Below, one piece after another: positions 6,695 through 14,738 of a stretch of DNA of 35,862 bases. The stretch's first letter is position 1. Each line of letters begins with the position of its first letter. This stretch comes from Rickettsiales bacterium (GTDB taxonomy: Bacteria; Pseudomonadota; Alphaproteobacteria; TMED127). The stretch is taken from positions 2,418-38,279 of the forward strand of contig NZGH01000059.1 of the NCBI GenBank assembly GCA_002690875.1. Reading direction: 5' to 3'. Under the pieces are notes generated by a model. It had not been told where the DNA came from. It searched no databases and saw only the letters and a list, made by a program, of their open reading frames with translations. A program made the translations under genes and the position numbers.

Positions 6695-7137
6695 TCCAAA
6701 CCGGTTGAACCAAAACCTCCTTTATCTCTATCTGTTTTGGAAAGAGTTTCTGATTCAATTATCTCTATTTCAGGAAGCTTTTGGAAAACAATTTGAGCAA
6801 TTCTCATTCCTCTTTCAACATGAAAGTTTGTCTTACCATGATTAATCAATATAACCCCAACCTCGCCTCTATAATCAGAGTCAATTGTTCCAGGAGAATT
6901 TAAAACTGTTACCTGGTTTTTTAGTGCTATTCCTGATCTAGGTCTTACTTGAGCTTCAAAGCTTTTTGGTAATTCCAGAGAAAAACCACAGGGAATTAGA
7001 AGAGTTCCGTTAGGTTTGAGTGATTCTTTACCAAGTATTGCCGCAACTAAGTCGAACCCTGCACTGCCTAATGTAGCTTTTTGAAGCTTATATAGATCTT
7101 TTCCATTATCTAAAGTCTTAAATAAGATTTTATTCAT
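6691..7137 (-). CDS. dut: dUTP diphosphatase
   Basis: This 148-residue trimeric dUTPase hydrolyses dUTP to dUMP and pyrophosphate, keeping uracil out of DNA. All five family motifs are visible in order: GSAGFDLVA, RPRSGIALK, the NSPGTIDSDYRGEV stretch with the catalytic Asp and the Tyr of the uracil pocket, RGMRIAQIVF, and the C-terminal lid DKGGFGSTG. I start at the ATG at 7137, five bases after the coaBC stop codon; an upstream ATG at 7173 would overlap coaBC and add twelve hydrophobic residues not seen in the family. Pairing with coaBC is a widespread bacterial arrangement. Confidence 0.93.
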   Translation of the reverse strand: MNKILFKTLDNGKDLYKLQKATLGSAGFDLVAAILGKESLKPNGTLLIPCGFSLELPKSFEAQVRPRSGIALKNQVTVLNSPGTIDSDYRGEVGVILINHGKTNFHVERGMRIAQIVFQKLPEIEIIESETLSKTDRDKGGFGSTGLD

Positions 7138-7141
7138 AATT

Positions 7142-8344
7142 TTATAACTTATAGTTTTTAAAAAAAGAAACAATTTTTTTTACTAGTTTTATAGCAACAA
7201 ATTTTTTTGTCATAACTTTCCATTCCTCTATATTATTATTGTCAATAAAAAAAACTTTATTTTTATCTGATTTAAATCCGTTTTTTTCAGTAACTTTGTT
7301 AGCAATCATCCAATCACATTGTTTAATTTGAAACTTTTTCTTTGAATTCCTAATCAAATTTTCTGTTTCGGCTGAAAAACCTATAACAAGTTTTGGTCTT
7401 TTTTTGTGAGTACTTACAGATCTTAGGATATCTTTACTTAGTTTAAAGTCAAAACTAGTGTCAGTTGATTTTTTTTTTAACTTATTTTTTGAGATTTTTT
7501 TTGCCTTCCAATCTGAAATTGCTGCAACGGAAACGTAGATATCCGTTGGAAGTTTTTCAATCGATTTTTTTAAGAACTCGTCACTAGACTCAACTGAAAT
7601 TAATTCAACATTTGGTGGGGGTGAAAGTTTAGTAGGCCCACTAATTAAAACAGTTTTAGCTCCAAAAAATGATAATGTTTCTGCAATTTCATACCCTTGT
7701 AATCCTGATGAAAAGTTACCTATATATCTTATTGGATCAATTTTTTCAATTGATGGTCCTGCCGTAACAATTGCACTTCTTCCATTAAGCTTTTTTTCTG
7801 AGAAAAAAAGGTTTAGATTATCTACAATCAAATCAACATCCATTAGCTTTCCCTTTCCTTCAGTTCTGCAGGCAAGCTTTCCTGACTGAGGGGAGAAGAT
7901 GGATATGCCAATTTTTTTCAATGTATTAATGTTGTTTTTTACGGCTTTATTTTCCCACATGTTAGTGTTCATCGCAGGTGCAACCACTTTAGGTTTATTT
8001 GATGCAAGCATGATGTTTGTTGCTAGGTCATCAGCTACACCATTAGAAATTTTTGAAATAAAGTTCGCAGTACATGGCGCTACTAAAATAATCTCAGCGT
8101 CATTTGCGAGTTTAATATGATTCATATTTTTTTCTTGATCTAACGTAAACAAGTTTGATTTAACTTTTTTACCTAGCAAACTTTCAAAAGTTATCACCTT
8201 AACAAACTCTTGTGCATTTGATGTTAAAACGCATTCAATATGACTTCCTTTATCTTGTAGCCTTCTTATTAGATCCAATGCTTTATAACAAGCTATTCCT
8301 CCAGTAACAATTAGAAGAATTTTTTTATCTTTGAGAAAGTTCAT
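7142..8344 (-). CDS. coaBC: Bifunctional CoaBC (PPC synthetase/decarboxylase)
   Basis: This 400-residue flavoprotein makes 4'-phosphopantetheine: the C-terminal half joins cysteine to phosphopantothenate with CTP and the N-terminal half decarboxylates the product. Seen in the N-half: VTGGIACYKALDL, the substrate motif PAMNTNMW (near 124-131), and a cysteine-bearing flap GKLACRTEGKG. The flap usually reads ACGxxGxG, so the Arg-Thr pair is unusual but keeps the catalytic Cys. Seen in the C-half: VTAGPSIEKIDPIRYIGN, SSG, and the AAISDW region. Its ATG overlaps the ubiE stop codon by four bases. Confidence 0.92.
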   Translation of the reverse strand: MNFLKDKKILLIVTGGIACYKALDLIRRLQDKGSHIECVLTSNAQEFVKVITFESLLGKKVKSNLFTLDQEKNMNHIKLANDAEIILVAPCTANFISKISNGVADDLATNIMLASNKPKVVAPAMNTNMWENKAVKNNINTLKKIGISIFSPQSGKLACRTEGKGKLMDVDLIVDNLNLFFSEKKLNGRSAIVTAGPSIEKIDPIRYIGNFSSGLQGYEIAETLSFFGAKTVLISGPTKLSPPPNVELISVESSDEFLKKSIEKLPTDIYVSVAAISDWKAKKISKNKLKKKSTDTSFDFKLSKDILRSVSTHKKRPKLVIGFSAETENLIRNSKKKFQIKQCDWMIANKVTEKNGFKSDKNKVFFIDNNNIEEWKVMTKKFVAIKLVKKIVSFFKNYKL

Positions 8345-9063
8345 AGTTTTTTTGAAATATGAATTGCAGCCACACCACCAATAATATCAATTACTTTAAT
8401 GTTTTTGAATCCTGCTCGTGTTAATTTTTTTGTAAGTTGAATTTGATTTGGAAAGTTAAGTATACTTTCAATTAGGTAGTCGTAAGCAAATTTATTATTT
8501 GCGAACAGAAGACCAAGTTTAGGAATAGCTCTAAAATAAGCTTTTATAATTTTTCTAAAAAAAGGGTTGTTCGCTTCGCTGAATTCAAGGCAGATAAATG
8601 TCCCCCCTTTTTTTAACACTCTTCGAATTTGTTTCAGAGATTCTGAGATATCGTTAAAATTTCTTAAACCAAAACTTACAACAACATGGTCAAAAATTGA
8701 GTTTTTAAAAGGGAGGCTCTCTGCACTACCATAAATATGAAAAGGTGAAATGGAACCAAATTTTTTTTTTGCAATTTCCAGCATTTCCATATTTGCGTCT
8801 AGTGCTATACATTTGCAATTATATTTTTCTTTTATTCTTTTTGAAATATCCCCAGAACCTGATGCAAGGTCAAGAATCAGAGAATCTTTGCAAATCTTTA
8901 AAACAGATATTACTTCGTCTTTCCAAATTCTATGTAAACCAAAGCTCATTAAATCATTCATGAAGTCATATTTTGTTGAAACACTTGAAAAAACCTGATT
9001 GACAAATTTTTTTTTGATATTTTTTTTAGTGTTTTTTATTTTATTTAAGTTACTATCGGACAT
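8341..9063 (-). CDS. ubiE: Ubiquinone C-methyltransferase UbiE
   Basis: This 240-residue SAM-dependent methyltransferase methylates the quinone ring in ubiquinone (and menaquinone) synthesis at the inner membrane face. Seen: VFSSVSTKYDFMNDLMSFG (family motif near residues 25-43), the SAM loop LDLASGSGD, and VVSFGLRNFND followed by LKKGGTFICLEFS. It heads a six-gene minus operon. Its start codon (9061-9063) overlaps the mutM start codon on the other strand in the tetranucleotide CATG, so the two genes have no intergenic space and the operon promoter must lie inside mutM. The ubiB gene that I would expect between ubiE and coaBC in alphaproteobacteria is not here. Confidence 0.93.
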   Translation of the reverse strand: MSDSNLNKIKNTKKNIKKKFVNQVFSSVSTKYDFMNDLMSFGLHRIWKDEVISVLKICKDSLILDLASGSGDISKRIKEKYNCKCIALDANMEMLEIAKKKFGSISPFHIYGSAESLPFKNSIFDHVVVSFGLRNFNDISESLKQIRRVLKKGGTFICLEFSEANNPFFRKIIKAYFRAIPKLGLLFANNKFAYDYLIESILNFPNQIQLTKKLTRAGFKNIKVIDIIGGVAAIHISKKL

Positions 9064-9883
9064 GCCAGAGTTACCAGAGGTAGAGGTTGTGAGATGTTTT
9101 TTAGAATCTCATGTCGTTGGAAAAAAAATTCAAAAAGTTTCAATAGTCAACGAAAAATTAAGATATAAAATCCCTTCAAATTTAAATTTAAGTTTACGAA
9201 ATATGATAATAACAAAAATTTTAAGAAGGGGTAAATATTTAATACTTTTATTTAAGAGTTCTAAGTTAAATTTATTAATTCATTTAGGTATGACAGGATA
9301 TTTTAGATTAAGTCAGAAATTGAAAAAAAAAAATCATGATCATTTGATCTTTTTTTTAGGAAAAAAAATTCTTATATATAATGACATAAGAAAATTTGGA
9401 TTTGTTAAAACTTACTCTGATCAAGAAATTTTTAATTCATCACACTTAAAATATATGGGAGTTGAACCCTTGAGTGGAAATTTTAATCTAAATTATTTCA
9501 ATTCTGTTAGAAAAAGAACTGGCGATTTAAAAGGTTTGTTGATGAACCAATCCTTTGTCGCAGGCTTGGGAAATATTTATTGTTCAGAAATTCTTTATGA
9601 TGCAAGAGTCAGTCCTCTACGAAAAGTCAACTCTCTGAATGACTTCGAAATAGAAAGTATAATTAAATCTACAAAAAAGATTTTAAAAAAATCTATATCT
9701 TTTGGAGGAACAACTATTAAAAACTTTATTGTTTCTGAAGAAAAAATTGGTTACTTTAAAAATAAGTTAAAAGTTTATTCTAGAGATAAAAAAAATTGTA
9801 TGAGATGTTTAAAAGGAATAGTTATCAAGAAAATTAAACAAAGTGGAAGATCAACGTTTTTTTGCGAAAAATGTCAAAAATAA
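9062..9883 (+). CDS. mutM: Formamidopyrimidine-DNA glycosylase
   Basis: This 273-residue DNA repair enzyme removes 8-oxoguanine and formamidopyrimidines and nicks the strand. Seen: the catalytic N-terminus MPELPEVE (the Pro is the nucleophile after Met removal), the helix-two-turn-helix region with NQSFVAGLGNIYCSEILY, the loop GGTTIKNF, and a C-terminal zinc finger CMRC ... FCEKC. The start at 9062 is fixed by the need for Pro at position 2; an upstream in-frame ATG at 8999 would destroy that. It shares CATG with the divergent ubiE start, and a small exported protein begins two bases after its stop. Confidence 0.95.
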   Translation: MPELPEVEVVRCFLESHVVGKKIQKVSIVNEKLRYKIPSNLNLSLRNMIITKILRRGKYLILLFKSSKLNLLIHLGMTGYFRLSQKLKKKNHDHLIFFLGKKILIYNDIRKFGFVKTYSDQEIFNSSHLKYMGVEPLSGNFNLNYFNSVRKRTGDLKGLLMNQSFVAGLGNIYCSEILYDARVSPLRKVNSLNDFEIESIIKSTKKILKKSISFGGTTIKNFIVSEEKIGYFKNKLKVYSRDKKNCMRCLKGIVIKKIKQSGRSTFFCEKCQK

Positions 9884-9884
9884 A

Positions 9885-10232
9885 ATGCATTTATTTTGTA
9901 AAGCAATAATTTTATCCTTTTTATTTTTTCAGACCAAGGCTGAAGAATTTGTTAATGGACTTGGAGATGTTCCTATTTTTAAAGATATGAGAAGTATTGA
10001 AGACTCTTATATTCTTTTTGATAAGGTTGACGGTAGATATTTGTATTCAGAAATTATGGGTGAGTATGAGATCTTAGAAATTCAAAATTATTACAAGAAA
10101 GTTTTACCAAATCTAGGATGGAAATTATATAAAAAAAATTCCTTCGTGAGAGGAGATGAAATATTAGAAATTCAATATCTTGTTGATAATTTAGAAACTA
10201 AAGTCGTCTTTACAATTTCACCAAAAAAATAA
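9885..10232 (+). CDS. Small exported protein of unknown function
   Basis: A 115-residue protein starting at the ATG at 9885, two bases after the mutM stop codon; an earlier ATG at 9843 lies inside mutM. Seen: a signal peptide (FCKAIILSFLFFQTKA, likely cut after KAE or KA), then a mature domain with VNGLGDVPIFKDM, FDKVDGRYLYSEIMGEYE and VLPNLGWKLYKKN. I know similar short proteins with the GDVP ... LGW pattern between mutM and rpsT in other alphaproteobacteria, where an enoyl-CoA hydratase gene may also sit, but cannot name the family. Probably periplasmic and co-transcribed with mutM. Confidence 0.65.
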   Translation: MHLFCKAIILSFLFFQTKAEEFVNGLGDVPIFKDMRSIEDSYILFDKVDGRYLYSEIMGEYEILEIQNYYKKVLPNLGWKLYKKNSFVRGDEILEIQYLVDNLETKVVFTISPKK

Positions 10233-10243
10233 TTAAAATTACC

Positions 10244-10272
10244 TTGACCCATTATGATTAGAACAGTATAAA
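10244..10272 (+). promoter_or_regulatory. Strong predicted promoter of rpsT
   Basis: TTGACC (10244-10249), a 17-base spacer and TATAAA (10267-10272) form one of the best sigma70-type promoters in the window. Only eight bases separate the -10 from the rpsT ATG at 10281, so transcription should begin one to three bases before the start codon. Confidence 0.7.
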
Positions 10273-10280
10273 ACCTCACT

Positions 10281-10547
10281 ATGGCAAATATTAAATCGGC
10301 AAAAAAGAGAATTTCACAAAACCAAAAACGTGGAGATATCAATAAATTCAGGCTTTCTAGAATTAAGACAGGAATTAAAAATTTTGAATCCACAGATTCC
10401 AATGGGAAAAAGATTAACTCTAAAGAAAACTTTTTAAAATTAGAGGCTGAAATTTCTAGAGCTGCCACAAAAGGCTTTTTAAAAAAAAATACAGCATCTA
10501 GAATTGTGTCAAGGTTGTCTAAAAGGCTGAAATCTAGCCCAAAATAA
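10281..10547 (+). CDS. rpsT: Small ribosomal subunit protein bS20
   Basis: This 88-residue basic protein binds 16S rRNA in the 30S subunit. Seen: the family N-terminus MANIKSAKKRI, a Lys/Arg-rich helical body and the C-terminal AATKGFLKKNTASRIVSRLSKRL. No Shine-Dalgarno precedes the ATG (the bases are ACCTCACT), and the promoter fit predicts an almost leaderless mRNA. A weak stem (GGCT 10525-10528 with AGCC 10536-10539) followed by nine T at 10549-10557 may end the transcript, although the stem is short. The gene stands between mutM and dnaA as in other alphaproteobacteria. Confidence 0.95.
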   Translation: MANIKSAKKRISQNQKRGDINKFRLSRIKTGIKNFESTDSNGKKINSKENFLKLEAEISRAATKGFLKKNTASRIVSRLSKRLKSSPK

Positions 10548-10564
10548 ATTTTTTTTTGTTTCTG

Positions 10565-10593
10565 TTGATTCAGATATTGTTATTAGCTAATCT
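10565..10593 (+). promoter_or_regulatory. Predicted promoter of the rhodanese-dnaA transcript
   Basis: TTGATT (10565-10570), 17 bases, then TAATCT (10588-10593). The expected start near 10600 gives a leader of about 17 bases containing the ribosome site TAGGAA (10605-10610) before the ATG at 10617. Reasonable but unproven; no DnaA box lies near it. Confidence 0.45.
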
Positions 10594-10616
10594 TAACTCT
10601 TTTGTAGGAAATTTTT

Positions 10617-11039
10617 ATGGATCTAGATTATGCAGGTGATCTTTCACCTAGTGAAACTTGGGACAAAATCAAAGAAAATAGTGACTGTTTTTTAGTTGAT
10701 TGCCGAACTTCCGCTGAATGGTCCCTTGTGGGTGTACCTGACCTGGATTCTTTAGGAAAAAAGGTAATATTTGTGGAATGGCAAACTTTTCCAACAATGG
10801 AAAAAAACCCTAGATTCCTCCAAGAAATTAGTGAGTCGGACCTAAAAAAAAAATCTAAAATCATATTTTTATGCAGATCAGGTGCTAGATCAAGGTCAGC
10901 AGCAGAATTTTTGACCTCTCAAGGTTATGAAAGTTGTTTTAATTGTTCTGAGGGTTTTGAAGGTTCGCACGACAACTTAGGTCATAGAAGTATGGTAAAT
11001 GGTTGGAAATTTCATAATCTTCCATGGAAGCAAGGATAA
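10617..11039 (+). CDS. Single-domain rhodanese-like sulfurtransferase
   Basis: A 140-residue rhodanese domain protein. Seen: FLVDCRTSAEWSLVGVPDL at residues 25-43 and the active loop CRSGARSRSAAEFL (near 85-98) whose Cys carries the persulfide, followed by GYESCFNCSEGFEG and the tail GWKFHNLPWKQG typical of alphaproteobacterial members near dnaA. No signal peptide, so cytoplasmic. The sulfur acceptor is unknown; MoeB, encoded elsewhere in the window, is one possible partner but there is no direct link. It precedes dnaA by six bases, so they are probably co-transcribed. Confidence 0.8.
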   Translation: MDLDYAGDLSPSETWDKIKENSDCFLVDCRTSAEWSLVGVPDLDSLGKKVIFVEWQTFPTMEKNPRFLQEISESDLKKKSKIIFLCRSGARSRSAAEFLTSQGYESCFNCSEGFEGSHDNLGHRSMVNGWKFHNLPWKQG

Positions 11040-11045
11040 TTAATA

Positions 11046-12437
11046 ATGAACATGAAATCTCAAGATAAAAACCTTGTGGAAATACAAGCACAATGGGTTA
11101 CAGTTCGAGGTAGAATCAGACAAAAAATTGGAGATGCTCAATTCAAAAGTTGGATAAAAGTATTAGTTTTTGAGGATTATGATGATCATAAAGTAATTTT
11201 AAGTGTTTCAAGTAATTTTATAAGAACAAGGATTATTGAGCAGTATTTAGATATTATAAAAAGTTATTGGCTTGTAGAAAATTTAAAGATAAATGATATT
11301 CAGATAATTGTTTCTAAGAAAGATTCGGAAAAGGACTCAAAGAAAAATTTAGAACATAATCAAAAAAAAATTGAGGAAAAAAATTTTAGCAAAGATCAAG
11401 ATGTTTTTAAATCCATAAGTTCGGATCTTGATAGTAGATTTACTTTTTCTAATTTTATTGTAGGAAAACCGAATGAATTAGCATTTGCTGCAGCTAGAAG
11501 AGTTTCCGAAGCAAAAGATGTCCCCTTTAACCCTTTGTTTCTATATGGTGGAGTTGGATTAGGTAAAACTCATTTAATGCATGCAATAGCTCATGAAATA
11601 AAAAAGAGAAACCCATTAAGAAGAGTGATCTATATGTCTGCAGAAAAGTTTATGTATCACTTTATTAAAGCCTTAAGGTTTAAAAACACAGTGGCCTTCA
11701 AAGAACAATTTAGAAATGTTGATGTCCTAATGATTGATGATGTTCAATTTATTTCAGGTAAAGATTCTACTCAAGAAGAATTTTTTCATACTTTTAATGC
11801 TCTAATTGATCAAAATAAACAGCTTATAATTTCTGCTGATAAGTCACCCCAAGATCTTGAGGGAATTGAAGAGAGAATGAGATCAAGATTAGGATGGGGT
11901 TTGGTTGCAGATATTCACCCATTAAATTATGAGTTAAGACTTGGAATTCTTCAAGCTAAATCAGAAAAATTAACGGCAAAAATTTCTGAAAATATTTTAG
12001 AATTTTTGGCTCATAAAATTACAACTAATGTTAGAGAGCTGGAAGGAGCACTAAATAGATTATCTGCATTTTCTTCATTGATTGGTAGTGAAATTAATTT
12101 AGATATGGTTCAAGATCTTTTAAAAGATCTTCTTAAATCCTCACAAAAAAAAGTAAACATAGAGGAGATTCAAAAAAAAGTTTCCCAGCATTTTAATATA
12201 AAAATGTCAGATATGAGCTCTGCTAGGAGGTCAAGAACAGTTGCTAGACCTAGGCAAGTTGCAATGTATTTATCAAAAAATCTCACATCTAGATCTTTAC
12301 CTGAAATTGGGAGGAGGTTTGGGAACCGCGATCATACAACAGTTATCCACGCGGTTAGAAAAGTAGAAGAACTTAGAAATAAAGATGCATCTTTTGATGA
12401 GGACGTTCAATTACTAATAAGAATGTTGGAATCTTAA
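11046..12437 (+). CDS. dnaA: Chromosomal replication initiator DnaA
   Basis: This 463-residue AAA+ protein binds DnaA boxes at oriC and melts the origin. Seen: domain I (residues 1-80, with FKSWI), a Lys/Glu/Asp-rich linker (90-125), the Walker A GGVGLGKT at 168-175, a Walker B VLMIDDVQF, sensor and arginine-finger regions (ERMRSRLGWG), and the C-terminal DNA-binding signature GNRDHTTVIHAVRKVEE. ATG 11046 has AGGA nine bases upstream (11033-11036); the second ATG at 11052 is possible. No cluster of DnaA boxes is visible around the gene, so the origin is not in this window or uses degenerate boxes. Confidence 0.97.
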   Translation: MNMKSQDKNLVEIQAQWVTVRGRIRQKIGDAQFKSWIKVLVFEDYDDHKVILSVSSNFIRTRIIEQYLDIIKSYWLVENLKINDIQIIVSKKDSEKDSKKNLEHNQKKIEEKNFSKDQDVFKSISSDLDSRFTFSNFIVGKPNELAFAAARRVSEAKDVPFNPLFLYGGVGLGKTHLMHAIAHEIKKRNPLRRVIYMSAEKFMYHFIKALRFKNTVAFKEQFRNVDVLMIDDVQFISGKDSTQEEFFHTFNALIDQNKQLIISADKSPQDLEGIEERMRSRLGWGLVADIHPLNYELRLGILQAKSEKLTAKISENILEFLAHKITTNVRELEGALNRLSAFSSLIGSEINLDMVQDLLKDLLKSSQKKVNIEEIQKKVSQHFNIKMSDMSSARRSRTVARPRQVAMYLSKNLTSRSLPEIGRRFGNRDHTTVIHAVRKVEELRNKDASFDEDVQLLIRMLES

Positions 12438-12450
12438 GCCCACATTAATT

Positions 12451-13554
12451 ATGGAATTTTCAATTGCAAAAAAAACTTTACTCGATTGTTTAAGTCACTT
12501 TCAGAGTGTTGTTGAAAGAAGAAATACTATTCCAATTCTTTCCAACCTAAAAATTAACGCTATAGAGGGTGGTTTGAGTTTGACGGCAACTGATCTAGCT
12601 TTGGAGCTATCAGAAAGTTTAACAGCAAACGTTTCAACAACGGGTGGAATTACTATTCCATCACAACTTTTTTTTGAAATTATAAGGAAAGCACCTGAAT
12701 CATCTCAAATATCTTTGAAGCAAGATGAAAAAAGCGGTTCTGTAATTGTTTTCTTTGGAAAATCAAAGTTCTCTCTTCCAACTTTACCCATTGAAGATTT
12801 TCCAGTCATGGATTCAGAAAATTTAGATGCTGAAATTACATTAAGGGCAACTGATTTAAGGATGTTAATAAATAATTCTAAGTTTTGTATGGGATTAGAT
12901 GAGTCAAGACAATACCTGAATGGTATTTTTCTACACACAAATGGAGAAGTTATTCTGGCTGTGGCTACGGACGGACACAGACTTTCTAAATGTTCAGTTT
13001 CAGGAAAATTAGATAAAAAATTTGATGGTATAATTATTCCAAAAAAATCAGTTTATGAGATTTCAAAACTTTTAGAGGACTATAATGATAATGTCAAAAT
13101 AAATTTTTCCAAAACTAGAATTAAATTAACTTTTGGTAACGTTCAATTTATTTCAAAATTAATTAATGCATCTTTTCCTGATTACGAAAGTGTAATACCA
13201 AAAGACAATAACCAAACAATGATAGTTGATTGTAAAAGTTTTAGTGAGACAATAGATAGGGTCTCGACTATTTCTGACGATAAATTAAGGACCGTTAAAT
13301 TTCAAATTTTGAATGGGAGCTGCACGGTTAGCTCATTCGGTAATGACAAGTCAATAGGAACAGAAACTTTAAATGTAGATTTTAATGGATCTCAAATTTC
13401 AATTAATTTTAACGCAAGATACATTCTAGATGTTTTAGGAATAATAAAAAGCGGCAAAGTTAAATTTCATTTTTCTGAAAAAACAGCTCCAACAATTATC
13501 GAAAGTGATTCATTTAAAAATAACGTTTTTTTGATTATGCAAATGAGATCATAA
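12451..13554 (+). CDS. dnaN: DNA polymerase III beta subunit (sliding clamp)
   Basis: This 367-residue protein should form the ring-shaped dimer that tethers DNA polymerase III and other repair enzymes to DNA. Seen: ERRNTIPILSNLKINA near the start, domain-two features such as LNGIFLHTNGEVILAVATDGHRLS, split at the usual family position, and the C-terminal IIESDSFKNNVFLIMQMRS whose last MxMR residues are the family ending. Length is normal. It follows dnaA by 13 bases and precedes recF by 8. Confidence 0.96.
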   Translation: MEFSIAKKTLLDCLSHFQSVVERRNTIPILSNLKINAIEGGLSLTATDLALELSESLTANVSTTGGITIPSQLFFEIIRKAPESSQISLKQDEKSGSVIVFFGKSKFSLPTLPIEDFPVMDSENLDAEITLRATDLRMLINNSKFCMGLDESRQYLNGIFLHTNGEVILAVATDGHRLSKCSVSGKLDKKFDGIIIPKKSVYEISKLLEDYNDNVKINFSKTRIKLTFGNVQFISKLINASFPDYESVIPKDNNQTMIVDCKSFSETIDRVSTISDDKLRTVKFQILNGSCTVSSFGNDKSIGTETLNVDFNGSQISINFNARYILDVLGIIKSGKVKFHFSEKTAPTIIESDSFKNNVFLIMQMRS

Positions 13555-13562
13555 TTTCTTTC

Positions 13563-14684
13563 ATGTTTTCTAATGTAAGAATTGAAAAGTTAATATTAAG
13601 TAACTATAGAAACCATAAATTTCTTGAACTAGAATTAAAAAAAAATATTATTTTAATATGTGGAAAAAATGGCTCTGGAAAAACTAATATTTTAGAATCT
13701 ATATCACTACTTACATCTAGTAGCGGAATAAAAAAAACAAACTTAATAGAAACTGTCAATAGTAATCTCAAAGGGCCTGTTGAACTTTTTGGAGTAAACT
13801 TACTGTGTAATATTAATAATAAAAAAATGAAAATTGGTTTAGGGCTAAAAAAAAACGCAAATGGATTAAAAAAAATAATTAATCTGGAAGGTTTAAAAAC
13901 AAATAAAAAGATTGATGAATATTTTAGTATTTTCTGGATAAGTCCTAGAATGACATTTCTTTTCCAAAATAGTAAAGAAGAAAGAAGAAGTTTTATTGAT
14001 CAGATGATTTGCTCTATTGATTTTTCTTTTAAAAAATTCCTCCTACAGTACGAAAAATATAAAAGTGAAAGAATTAAAATATTAAAAAAGTGGAATGAAA
14101 CATCTGAGGAATGGCTCAGTTTAGTTGAGAGAAAACTTGCTGCAACTGGAATTATAATTTGTGATGCTAGAAGAAAATTTATTAAACAACTAAATTTTAA
14201 TCTAAGTGAATTGGATCGTCCTTTTCATTCTTTAAAAATAGGGTTAAGTGGTGAGTTAGATTCACTTCTTTTGAAAAAGCCTGCTATTGAGGTGGAGGAT
14301 TTTTTTTTAAAAAAACTTAAAGAAAATAGAAGAAAAGATATCTTGACTGGTAAAACAAATTTTAGTGCTAATAAAACAGATTTGATTGTTTTGAATGAAA
14401 ATTATGATAGAGAAGCTAAAAATCACTCTACAGGAGAGCAAAAAGTAATTATTTTTTTAATTATTTTTTCATTCATGAAAATTTTAAAGAATCAGAAAGA
14501 CTTAAAGGTTATATTTTTATTGGATGATGTATTTTCATTTCTTGATAAAAACTTTGTTCTTAGGGTTTTGGATGAACTTAATAAGTTAAAAATTCAAACT
14601 TGGTTGACTGACGTTAGTGGTGATTGGATTATGAAAAAAGAAAGTTTCAAATCAATTATTCATAAGATAAATATTGATGAATAA
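13563..14684 (+). CDS. recF: DNA repair/replication protein RecF
   Basis: This 373-residue SMC-like ATPase helps load RecA onto gapped DNA and restart forks. Seen: NYRNHKFLEL, Walker A CGKNGSGKTN near 33-42, the ABC-type signature HSTGEQKVIIF near 289, and Walker B VIFLLDDVFSFLD. Sequence is highly Lys/Ile-rich and the middle third is divergent, but all ATPase motifs are intact and the length is normal. Position directly after dnaN is the standard order. The ATG at 13563 has only a weak purine stretch upstream. Confidence 0.93.
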   Translation: MFSNVRIEKLILSNYRNHKFLELELKKNIILICGKNGSGKTNILESISLLTSSSGIKKTNLIETVNSNLKGPVELFGVNLLCNINNKKMKIGLGLKKNANGLKKIINLEGLKTNKKIDEYFSIFWISPRMTFLFQNSKEERRSFIDQMICSIDFSFKKFLLQYEKYKSERIKILKKWNETSEEWLSLVERKLAATGIIICDARRKFIKQLNFNLSELDRPFHSLKIGLSGELDSLLLKKPAIEVEDFFLKKLKENRRKDILTGKTNFSANKTDLIVLNENYDREAKNHSTGEQKVIIFLIIFSFMKILKNQKDLKVIFLLDDVFSFLDKNFVLRVLDELNKLKIQTWLTDVSGDWIMKKESFKSIIHKINIDE

Positions 14685-14695
14685 AGGTTTTAACT

Positions 14696-14728
14696 TAATA
14701 TTAATAAGGTATAATGGTATTAATATTA
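14696..14728 (+). promoter_or_regulatory. gyrB promoter -10 inside an 11-bp inverted repeat
   Basis: A perfect consensus -10 (TATAAT, 14710-14715) lies in the centre of an inverted repeat whose arms TAATATTAATA (14696-14706) and TATTAATATTA (14718-14728) match perfectly over 11 bases. The -35 region is poor. The expected transcription start falls in the right arm, so the repeat would act as DNA (an operator, or a supercoil-extruded cruciform) rather than as RNA. The right arm also touches the ribosome site AGG (14728-14730) before the TTG start of gyrB. Because the arms contain only A and T, chance origin is not excluded. Confidence 0.5.
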
Positions 14729-14738
14729 GGTATCAAAC

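Noticed and set aside
8999..9061. Extended mutM start at an upstream ATG
   Set aside because: The enzyme needs Pro at position 2, which only the ATG at 9062 gives.
12343..12351. DnaA-box-like TTATCCACG
   Set aside because: It lies in the conserved DNA-binding coding motif of dnaA (TVIHAV) and stands alone; no cluster of boxes or AT-rich unwinding region is nearby, so I do not call oriC.
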